Shown in pieces: positions 9,029 through 15,704 of a stretch of DNA of 64,000 nucleotides. The translations under genes were made by a program, and so were the position numbers. The notes under the pieces were generated by a model that was not told the DNA's origin, did not search any database, and was given only the letters and a program-made list of their open reading frames with translations. Numbering within the stretch: position 1 is the stretch's first letter; each line of letters opens with the position of its first letter. The DNA comes from Sediminicola sp040566555 (GTDB lineage: Bacteria; Bacteroidota; Bacteroidia; Flavobacteriales; Flavobacteriaceae), in assembly GCF_040566555.1 (NCBI RefSeq), contig NZ_JBEWYP010000010.1:62001-126000 (forward strand), read 5' to 3'.

Positions 9029-9394
9029 CCCCTCGAGCGCAGTCGAGAGGTCTAGACAGTGGCACCACCACCTTTATTTGTCCCCTCGAGCGCAGTCGAG
9101 AGGTCTGGACAGTGGCACCGCCATCTTTTTCTTTCCCCTCGAGCGCAGTCGAGATTTCTGGACTGTCATACACTTTCAATTCATCATTACGTGTCTAGGA
9201 GGTTTCGACTGCGCTCAACCTGACAACGAAACATTTTCCTCTGTCCCCTCGAGCGCAGTCGAGAGGTCTGGACAGTGGCACCGCAATCTTTTTTTATGTC
9301 CCCTCGAGCGCAGGCGAGAGGTCTGGACAATGGCACCGCCACCTTTTTATTGCCTCCTACCCTTTCCCCAATAGTACCTTCCCCATTACGGGAA
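9029..9394. repeat. tandem array of REP-like palindromes
   Basis: Five copies of CCCCTCGA-gcgcag-TCGAGAGG begin at 9029, 9082, 9135, 9245 and 9300, giving periods of 53, 53, 110 and 55 bases. Each is followed by a conserved TCTGGACAGTGGCACCGCCA-like spacer and a T-run. At 9201-9222 the missing unit is replaced by the other form, TTTCGACTGCGCTCAACC. The array ends with a tail near 9365-9394 (CAATAGTACCTTCCCC, GGGAAA) that also ends the 6.8-kb copy. No gene is supported in 9010-9590. Confidence 0.9.
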
Positions 9395-9590
9395 ACCGTA
9401 AGGAAAATTGAGTTGTTATCCGCTTCTTTGTAATACCAGATAAACAACATGCAAATTGTAACCCAAAACAAACAAATTACACCGCTCTTTCTACCATTCC
9501 TACAAGTTGATAACTTCCTACAAAATCATAGACTTTTAGCAAAAATTAGAGGTAATATACTCTATATTGCCGTTTCTAAAATATCCCTAT

Positions 9591-9633
9591 TGGATAAAGT
9601 GAACGAAATGACTTTATCCAGGAGTTACCCAAC
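9591..9633. other. left boundary of cassette array; partial attC-like site
   Basis: TGGATAAAGT (9591-9600) and ACTTTATCCA (9611-9620) form a perfect 10-bp inverted repeat. It is followed by GTTACCCAAC (9624-9633), the exact reverse complement of GTTGGGTAAC at 10341-10350, where the next attC-like site starts. This is what is expected at the front of an integron-type cassette. The left arm of this site is not recognisable. Confidence 0.5.
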
Positions 9634-9635
9634 AT

Positions 9636-10349
9636 TTGAAAAAACACTACAAAATAAACAACAAACTTCTGAATGGACTACTTTTTGACAACCTCAAAAT
9701 GATAGCTCTTATGGTAATCATATTGCCTTTTTGTTGGAAATGGAGAAACGGGACCGAATTTGTTCTTGACCAACAAATATTCATAATTTTTAGCGTCATA
9801 ATCCTGATTATGAACATTCCATCTGTATTAATTTATCTCAATTATTATTTTGAAAACAAAGACACTTCTTTTACTTTGGACTTTGACTCGAAAAAAATTG
9901 AAATTACTCAAAACGGAATAATTAAAACGTACACGATAAATGATGTTTCGGAATCGAACTATCATCTCGGAATTTATTACAAAAATGCAATAGATAGAGC
10001 TGGACGAATTCCAATGCTTGTATCTGACTTTGGATATTGGGATTTAAAATTTAAAAATGGAGATAGATACTATTTGACAAATATTCTTCACGATTTTATA
10101 CACGATAGCCCATTTTTAGGTAAAACAAAATACCGATTTAGAATGTTTACTTATATTAATAAGTCGGATTCTAAACAAGCAGTTGAATTAATAGAAAAAC
10201 GAGAAAAAACTCGAATTGAAAAATTTGTAGAGCAATATGAATCCAAAAACGAAAAGCAATTAATTGAAATTTTGGACAATAGTAAAAGCTATCAAAAAGA
10301 AGCAGTAGAGGCTGCTAAAATAGTTCTGAAAAATAAAAACGTTGGGTAA
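9636..10349 (+). CDS. cassette-borne membrane protein of unknown function
   Basis: From a TTG start just inside the cassette boundary the product has 237 residues; an ATG at 9699 is an alternative. Two hydrophobic segments lie near residues 22-37 and 46-69. The cytoplasmic part that follows is beta-rich with a conserved-looking stretch about FDSKKIEITQNGIIKTYTI, then a charged helical C-terminus (EKREKTRIEKFVEQYESKNE). I recognise no domain. Its stop codon TAA lies inside the box GGGTAAC that begins the attC-like site, as is common in gene cassettes. Confidence 0.65.
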   Translation: MKKHYKINNKLLNGLLFDNLKMIALMVIILPFCWKWRNGTEFVLDQQIFIIFSVIILIMNIPSVLIYLNYYFENKDTSFTLDFDSKKIEITQNGIIKTYTINDVSESNYHLGIYYKNAIDRAGRIPMLVSDFGYWDLKFKNGDRYYLTNILHDFIHDSPFLGKTKYRFRMFTYINKSDSKQAVELIEKREKTRIEKFVEQYESKNEKQLIEILDNSKSYQKEAVEAAKIVLKNKNVG

Positions 10350-10474
10350 CAATGTATAACCGCAATTACGGCGGATTCGACTACGTCCGAATCCACTCTG
10401 AATTGCTAAGGTCAATGCTAAAGCAATAATTAATGCAAATAAACACGTAACTACGGTTATACGAACCGTTAGGC
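10344..10474 (+). other. attC-like recombination site 1
   Basis: The 131-bp site runs from GGGTAAC (10344-10350) to GTTAGGC (10468-10474, fitting the consensus GTTRRRY). Its ends are imperfect inverted repeats: TAACAATGTATAACCG on the left against CGGTTATACGAACCGTTA on the right, with two unpaired bases on the right arm. An inner hairpin GGATTCG/CGAATCC (10373-10394) lies in the middle. Length and layout fit integron attC sites. Confidence 0.7.
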
Positions 10475-10491
10475 TTCATTAAAAAAACTGA

Positions 10492-12426
10492 ATGAATAAA
10501 GAAAATATCAAAGAGAAAAGGCTGTATTTTTTGTTTTCAAAGCTGAACAATAAACAGGCAAATAACACTCATTTTTCCCTTGTAGTAGACACTTTCATTA
10601 ATAATGAAAATAGCTTTTTCAATCTCTTTGAAATTTCTCAAAAACTTCACGCAATTGGCATTTCTATAAAGCCCGAAGCTTTAGAAAAAATAGTGGGTGA
10701 AAAATCCTACAAATCTTACTTTGAAGTTCCAGAACAATTCAGGATTGACACTCCTTTTAGGCTTAAAAAAATCCATTACGATAATTTAAGCTCGTACAAA
10801 AACTATTATGAAAAATTAGATAATTATGTTGCCGATTTTCTAAAATCAAATAACATATCAACTGACAAAGCTGAAATCGTCAAGGAAATATTATTGACAA
10901 CCTTATTTAAAAGAAATTTAAGTTTCCTTAAACAACTTATTTCATCCAAAGACGCAAACAAACTTGAAAGCATCTTAATTCTCGATAAAAATGGGCATTA
11001 CGATGATGAAGATTGCGGGATATACAATAACCTGATATTGACTTCAGGTGCAGATTTCAATGAGATATTGCGGGTTTTACTATACAAAATATTTGAATTT
11101 CTCCAGCTCCATTACAATCCCAATATTGACAAAACACTAAATGAAACATATAAAAACAAGGTTTTTTATTTAGACAGTTCATTCATTATTAGATTATTTG
11201 GTTTTGACAATGAATTACGAGAACATAGAGCCCTTGAGTTGATTAACATTTTAAATAAAATTGAAGGAGTAAAATTCATTGTCCATAATTCAACTATTAC
11301 AGAAACTCAAGTTAACATAAAAAATCTCATTGACAGAGTTTCAAAACTTTTAGGACATTCAGATAAGGCTTTATTAAAATTGAATGAAATAAGTAACAAA
11401 AAGAGTGATACCGTTGAACTTTATCTTCGACTTAAAAAGAAAGGAAAAATAGTTAACAGAGAAGATTTTAGTCTTCATTTCAATAATGTATTAATTAAAC
11501 TAAAATCAATAATTGGTTCCAATTTAGTTGACAGAGATGACAAAAAAATAACCTATTCCAAAGACAAACTTGAATCACTTTTGAGTGAACTTTCTAGCAC
11601 CGAAAAAACTAGCTCTCGAATTGACCATATTTCCAAGTTGTTGTTATATATCGAAGGACTTCGAGAATCAAATACTTACAACTTGTATGATATCAAATAT
11701 TGGTTAATTACTACAGATAACACTACGCTCAAAATTGATGGTAAGATTCGGGCTATAAACGAAGATAATAGTAAGAGCGTTTGTATTTTACCAACCGAAC
11801 TATTAAGAACCATATCAAATCGCACTGAAATTAGTGCTGACTATATTGAAGTCTTTAAGCAATTTATGGTTTACTCAAACGCTTTTGAAGAACAGTATTC
11901 AGAAAAAGAACTTGAGACAATTGACAAGGTAATTACATTAGCAGAAACTGCAAATAATGACGAATATGATGTTGACTATTACATTTCTAATTTATTTGAC
12001 GAAATCAATTTAGAAGAATTAATGAATCGTCTTCAAAAAGTCGGGAACAAAGAGAAAGAAGATTTAGAACTAGTAAAAATATTTGAAGAGACTTTTGGTG
12101 GCGTTTATAGAGAAAAATATTTCGCTCTAATCTCAACCAGAAAAAAAATAGCAGGTCTTGTCTCTAAACTTTTACGATACCTGACTTTCTTTTCCTTACC
12201 TGCGGTAATTCTAATTCTGTTTTTAAAGCTAGTTCTTAACCCTGATTTTGTGTTTTTAGAACCGTTAACGTATGTGAATGACGGTAATTGGTCAAAACTT
12301 GAATTTATATTCACTTTAATCCAAATTATAGTAGTTCCGACATCGATTTATCTGAATAAGAAATATGGTGCCAGAATTGAAAATTGGCTAAATAATATAA
12401 TGGGAATTAATAAAAACGAAGCCTAA
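10492..12426 (+). CDS. PIN-like nuclease domain protein with C-terminal membrane anchor
   Basis: The 644-residue product starts 23 bases after the cassette boundary. Residues about 224-420 look like a PIN-type nuclease: VFYLDSSFIIRLF with Asp228, then FIVHNSTITE with Glu271, a long helical insertion, and WLITTDNTTLKID with Asp409 and Asp416. These are the spacing and sequence contexts of the acidic metal-binding residues of PIN RNases. Two hydrophobic segments near 566-587 and 606-626 end the protein, so the nuclease would sit at the inner membrane. The N-terminal 220 residues are helical and unrecognised. Toxin or anti-phage activity is inference only. The TAA stop lies within GCCTAAC of the next attC-like site. 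Confidence 0.7.
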   Translation: MNKENIKEKRLYFLFSKLNNKQANNTHFSLVVDTFINNENSFFNLFEISQKLHAIGISIKPEALEKIVGEKSYKSYFEVPEQFRIDTPFRLKKIHYDNLSSYKNYYEKLDNYVADFLKSNNISTDKAEIVKEILLTTLFKRNLSFLKQLISSKDANKLESILILDKNGHYDDEDCGIYNNLILTSGADFNEILRVLLYKIFEFLQLHYNPNIDKTLNETYKNKVFYLDSSFIIRLFGFDNELREHRALELINILNKIEGVKFIVHNSTITETQVNIKNLIDRVSKLLGHSDKALLKLNEISNKKSDTVELYLRLKKKGKIVNREDFSLHFNNVLIKLKSIIGSNLVDRDDKKITYSKDKLESLLSELSSTEKTSSRIDHISKLLLYIEGLRESNTYNLYDIKYWLITTDNTTLKIDGKIRAINEDNSKSVCILPTELLRTISNRTEISADYIEVFKQFMVYSNAFEEQYSEKELETIDKVITLAETANNDEYDVDYYISNLFDEINLEELMNRLQKVGNKEKEDLELVKIFEETFGGVYREKYFALISTRKKIAGLVSKLLRYLTFFSLPAVILILFLKLVLNPDFVFLEPLTYVNDGNWSKLEFIFTLIQIIVVPTSIYLNKKYGARIENWLNNIMGINKNEA

Positions 12427-12551
12427 CAATGTGTATAAAAAATAGGCGAAACTGTAATAAAATCAAGGCTTGGGGCTCGCATCAAACTTTGTGGGTAACC
12501 GAAAGTTTACTGCTTCGAAATCGCCTACTTTTCATATACTAACCGTTAGCA
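12421..12551 (+). other. attC-like recombination site 2
   Basis: The site runs from GCCTAAC (12421-12427, fitting RYYYAAC) to GTTAGCA (12545-12551) and is again 131 bp. Left arm TAACAATGTGTATA and AATAGGCGA pair with TCGCCTACTTTTCATATAC and TAACCGTTA on the right, with two unpaired bases. The first 16 bases of the left arm and last 12 of the right arm are nearly the same as in site 1, although the genes in front are unrelated. Confidence 0.75.
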
Positions 12552-12664
12552 CATATTAAAAACGAACATCGTGCTAAAATTTTAACAAGTACGGAAAACC
12601 GTAAGTTTCTTTTTAGCAGAAAAATTAGATTTGAAATTTTATACAAAACCAAACGGAAAAAACT

Positions 12665-13564
12665 ATGGCTGGAATTTTAGGATTATTAAGTTTTGCATTA
12701 TTGATTGCTCTTATTGTCGGACTTATAAAACCATCATTAATTTTAAGATGGACAAATAAACCTACTCGTTTAAAAGTTATTGGATATTGGTTTTTGAGTA
12801 TAATTATTACAGGTATTTTAGGAGTTATGTTTATTGACACAACAATTGACTCAAAAACAAGTATTCAAACTGCAAATAACAAAATTAAAGAAGGAAATTA
12901 CTCAAATGCAATTTCGACTTTGGAAAAAATAGAAAAAACAGATAGTCTATATAATAAGGCTCAATTACTTATAAAAAAAGCGGACAGTCTAAACAATTTA
13001 ACGGCCGAAGAAAAAAGAGTTGCAGAAAGAATTAATGCAGAAAAAGCTAAAAAAGAGGAGGTTTTAAAGCAAAAAGAACAACTTGAACGAGAACTGAAAT
13101 CCATAGATGACGGAATTGAATTTGCAGAAGGAAACTCAATCGAAGAACTTCAAATGGATATAGTTGTTTTTGCAACGTGGGCAAAAATTATTAAAGCAGC
13201 AGAGGCATCAGAAGATACGGAACTTAGAAAGTTAGGAGAAAACCTCAAATCAAAAGTCTCTAAAATACAAATTAAAGAATTTCCAAATTTAAGAAATCAA
13301 TATGCGAAAATTGCCGCTAAAAAAATGTGGGAAAACGATATTGAAGTTACAGCCAATGGAACGGGAAAAAAATACATAAACTTTAGTGGTGGAGTTTTTG
13401 CGGCAAATAAAAACAAACAGGAATTTCAAACACAAGTTCAAGAAATATTGAATATATTTAGATTCAAACAAGCAAGATATCGTTGGTACAAAGAAGAAAG
13501 TGAATATACTTATTATACAATGTATGAAGGAAAAGATTCTCAACCAGTTACATTTGAAAAATAA
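12665..13564 (+). CDS. cassette-borne membrane protein with coiled coil
   Basis: The 299-residue product has two hydrophobic segments (about 3-23 and 39-58), then a tetratricopeptide-like stretch (KIKEGNYSNAISTLEKIEK), a charged coiled coil at about 112-150 (EEKRVAERINAEKAKKEEVL), and a beta-rich C-terminus with AKKMWENDIEVTANGTGKKY. I recognise no enzyme motif. It lies 114 bases inside the third cassette; the leader contains TTAGCAC (12546-12552) and its inverted copy GTGCTAA (12571-12577). AT-rich codon choice unlike the neighbouring chromosome. Confidence 0.65.
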   Translation: MAGILGLLSFALLIALIVGLIKPSLILRWTNKPTRLKVIGYWFLSIIITGILGVMFIDTTIDSKTSIQTANNKIKEGNYSNAISTLEKIEKTDSLYNKAQLLIKKADSLNNLTAEEKRVAERINAEKAKKEEVLKQKEQLERELKSIDDGIEFAEGNSIEELQMDIVVFATWAKIIKAAEASEDTELRKLGENLKSKVSKIQIKEFPNLRNQYAKIAAKKMWENDIEVTANGTGKKYINFSGGVFAANKNKQEFQTQVQEILNIFRFKQARYRWYKEESEYTYYTMYEGKDSQPVTFEK

Positions 13565-13570
13565 TACCGT

Positions 13571-13620
13571 GTACTAACACCATTTAATTCACTGATAGTT
13601 CTAGCCTACTAATGAACTAC
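13571..13620 (+). other. truncated attC-like site 3
   Basis: GTACTAACACC (13571-13581) follows the third cassette gene and resembles the left arm of the two complete sites; TAGTTC (13597-13602) and GAACTA (13613-13618) form a short inner repeat. No right arm with GTTRRRY is visible before the MarR promoter, so the site seems broken. The rest of the 355-base gap up to 13860 shows nothing else. Confidence 0.4.
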
Positions 13621-13865
13621 ATAATGTCTGGGATCGCTTCAGATAAATCCGAATTCTATTTGGTTTATATTTGACTGGAGGGTTTCTTAAATGGCTATAA
13701 TTAAATTTAAAATATCCATTCCCACCCACACCTTAGATCTATCTCCTTTATATTCCCAATCCAGTTACGGACCAGGTAAGCATCCATACACCCTATATTC
13801 ACTGCCCCCGCTTTGCCCCTAACCCCCGTTTTATCAACCTCATTAAAAAAAATAAAACTTTTTAC

Positions 13866-13910
13866 GTAACTAGTTACATTATTAATTACATTTGCGTAAC
13901 CAGTAACGTA
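13866..13910 (+). promoter_or_regulatory. marR promoter with two operator-like repeats
   Basis: GTAACTAGTTAC (13866-13877) is a perfect 12-bp palindrome, and GTAACCAGTAAC (13896-13907) repeats it 30 bp further with two changes. Between them lies TACATTTG (13887-13894), a full match to the Bacteroidota -7 element TAnnTTTG. The layout suggests that the MarR protein binds both sites and covers its own promoter. Confidence 0.7.
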
Positions 13911-13919
13911 TATTAGGAT

Positions 13920-14405
13920 ATGGAAAATGATTTTTTAATGGAAATAGGGGTCTCCGGACTTACCAGCCGCCTAAAACGGCTCAGTGACTCCCTCCTCTAC
14001 AGCACCAGGGACTTCTACAACTCCGAAGGCCTGGAGATTGAGCCCAATTGGCACATGATCTTTTTGCTGTTTCAAAAGAACGACACCCTCACCATCACCG
14101 AAATTTCGGAAGCCCTGCAATTGTCACATCCGGGTATTGTAAAGCTGATCAACAAGATGAAGAAAAAGGGGTATATCACCTCCATTACCGATGCCGAGGA
14201 TAGCAGAAAACAACAGTTGCAATTATCGGAAAAGGCCCTTAAGGAACTGCCCAAACTGGAAGCCTATTGGAAAGCGGGCATACAGACCATAGACGATCTC
14301 CTGGAAGATAACCCTCAGTTTATGGCACTTTTGGAGAAACTGGAACAAAAAGTGGCCGAAAGCAATTTTAAGGAACGAACCCTTAACAACTATTACCATG
14401 ATTGA
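13920..14405 (+). CDS. MarR-family transcriptional regulator
   Basis: The 161-residue protein has the MarR winged-helix core at about 40-115: NWHMIFLLFQKNDTLTI, the recognition helix region ISEALQLSHPGIVKLINKM, and the wing ITDAEDSRKQQLQLSEKA with the D-x-R signature. Such proteins repress nearby genes and release DNA on binding small ligands. It overlaps the next gene by 8 bases, and the operator-like repeats just upstream suggest self-regulation of the three-gene operon. Confidence 0.85.
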   Translation: MENDFLMEIGVSGLTSRLKRLSDSLLYSTRDFYNSEGLEIEPNWHMIFLLFQKNDTLTITEISEALQLSHPGIVKLINKMKKKGYITSITDAEDSRKQQLQLSEKALKELPKLEAYWKAGIQTIDDLLEDNPQFMALLEKLEQKVAESNFKERTLNNYYHD

Positions 14406-14673
14406 GGTATTGGGTTATCTGGCCCTGGCAACAGGGATCTTTGCAATTTCTAGGAAGAACATGCAAACGTTTAGATGGTGGCACCTTACCTCCAACCTCA
14501 TGTATATGGTCTATGGAATCCTCTTTGATGCCACCCCTATTTTTGTGGCCGGACTCCTGTTTTCCATATTGCATATGTACCATTTGTACAATATTTATAA
14601 AGCAACCCATAAAATTCGGATCAGGATCCCCATAGGTTTCCAGCTGTTCTTCAGGAAAAAACATCCGTATTAA
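14398..14673 (+). CDS. small PQ-loop/YgjV-like membrane protein
   Basis: The 91-residue protein has about three hydrophobic segments (2-18, 28-43, 46-65) and a basic C-terminal tail (RKKHPY). The pattern GYLALATGIFAISRKNMQTF resembles the repeat of YgjV/PQ-loop proteins; function unknown. It overlaps the end of the MarR gene by 8 bases and is 17 bases before the reductase gene, so the three are an operon. Confidence 0.6.
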   Translation: MIEVLGYLALATGIFAISRKNMQTFRWWHLTSNLMYMVYGILFDATPIFVAGLLFSILHMYHLYNIYKATHKIRIRIPIGFQLFFRKKHPY

Positions 14674-14690
14674 TTTAAAAAGACTGTAGT

Positions 14691-15494
14691 ATGCCAATCA
14701 AAGTATGTATTGCGGGCGCCACCGGTTGGGCGGGCTCCGCGTTGAGCAAAGGGGTGGCAAACCACCCAGGTTTTGAACTGGTCGGGGCCATTGCCAGAAA
14801 AAAGGCCGGCGACAACCTAGCCGAAGTCCTGGATCTCGGCCCTGGGAATATCCCCATTTTTGCGGATATAGATACTGCCCTGGAACAGCTACAATTTGAT
14901 GTGCTGGTAGAATACACCAAACCGGACAGTGCCATGAAAAATGTGCTGGCGGCCCTAAAAAAAGGCATCAATACGGTCATAGGCACCTCTGGCCTCACGG
15001 AGCAGGATTATAAAAAAATCGAGGAGGCAGCAACCACAGCCAACACTTCCGTTCTGGCGGTTGGGAATTTTGCCCTTACCGTCGTCCTCCTGCAAAAATT
15101 CTCTGAAATGGCGGCCAAGTATATTCCCAATTACGAACTCATAGATTATGCCCACGAGTCCAAAATAGACTCCCCCAGCGGTACTGCCAGGGAATTGGCA
15201 CATCGGTTGTCCAACGTACAGGAATCTACCTTATTCGTTTCAGAAGCTGATCTGGTGGGCATCAAAGAAAGTAGGGGTGCCCGGTTGGAAGGGGTACAGG
15301 TTCATTCAGTGCGTCTTCCGGGACATGTTATTTCCATAGAGGCCATCTTTGGGCTCAAGGACGAGAAACTTACCCTGAGGCACGATTCTGGTGCCAGTGC
15401 GGAACCCTATGTGCAGGGAGCCCTCTTGGCCATAGAAAAAGTGGGCACTTTTAAAGGCCTCCAAAGGGGGCTGGACAGTGTGATGGATTTTTAA
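14691..15494 (+). CDS. divergent dihydrodipicolinate reductase (DapB)-like protein
   Basis: The 267-residue protein has an N-terminal Rossmann motif (GATGWAGSALSKG, residues 9-21, in place of the usual GAxGRMG) and the DapB C-terminal domain with IDSPSGTA (159-166). In E. coli DapB the segment is EAHHRHK with His159 and Lys163; here it is DYAHESK, so the catalytic histidine position is Ala154, while His155 and Lys158 remain. The usual ANFSVG is GNFALT. It may therefore be a paralogue acting on another substrate rather than the lysine/peptidoglycan enzyme. Regulated, probably, with the MarR operon. Confidence 0.75.
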   Translation: MPIKVCIAGATGWAGSALSKGVANHPGFELVGAIARKKAGDNLAEVLDLGPGNIPIFADIDTALEQLQFDVLVEYTKPDSAMKNVLAALKKGINTVIGTSGLTEQDYKKIEEAATTANTSVLAVGNFALTVVLLQKFSEMAAKYIPNYELIDYAHESKIDSPSGTARELAHRLSNVQESTLFVSEADLVGIKESRGARLEGVQVHSVRLPGHVISIEAIFGLKDEKLTLRHDSGASAEPYVQGALLAIEKVGTFKGLQRGLDSVMDF

Positions 15495-15704
15495 CAAATC
15501 CATCACCAGCTTCGTATAGGTTGATTAACAAAAAGGATGCAGTACATCCTTCACTTTAGGTCAATTTGCCATAGGTTAAATTTTCGGTTTTTATTTTCTA
15601 AATTAAGTGCAATCCAACTTAACTACGCATAGCCGAGACCGTTAGCTTTCCTTTTCAAACTTATAAGTTAGTTATTATCGTATCTTTAGAGAAACCAGTC
15701 TCTA

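Larger units (their letters stand above)
9624..13578 (+). mobile_element. three-cassette array with attC-like sites (CALIN-like)
   Basis: Three plus-strand genes, each closed by an attC-like site, lie head to tail in a clearly AT-rich block. A hand count of bases 12001-12060 gives 18 G+C of 60, against 32 of 60 at 6001-6060 outside. For each unit the first bases are the reverse complement of the box at its own end: GTTACCCAAC/GTTGGGTAAC (10 of 10), GTTAGGC/GCCTAAC (7 of 7), and GTTAGCACAT/GTGTACTAAC (8 of 10 in complement). That rule is the hallmark of integron gene cassettes. No tyrosine recombinase gene is in the window, so the array would have to be moved in trans or be stranded. Confidence 0.7.

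Noticed and set aside
9029..9321. Possible CRISPR array
   Set aside because: The spacers between the palindromes are themselves conserved, copies occur singly elsewhere, one unit is replaced by another form, and no cas gene is near.
9078..9374. A 98-residue plus-strand frame and two minus-strand frames (8937-9179, 9187-9471) over the repeat array
   Set aside because: They read through the tandem REP-like repeats and encode repeated arginine/serine-rich strings; nothing but the repeat periodicity keeps them open.
9449..9688. 79-residue plus-strand frame between the repeats and the first cassette gene
   Set aside because: It runs across the array boundary and overlaps the first cassette gene in another frame; no domain is recognisable. 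A small gene cannot be fully excluded.
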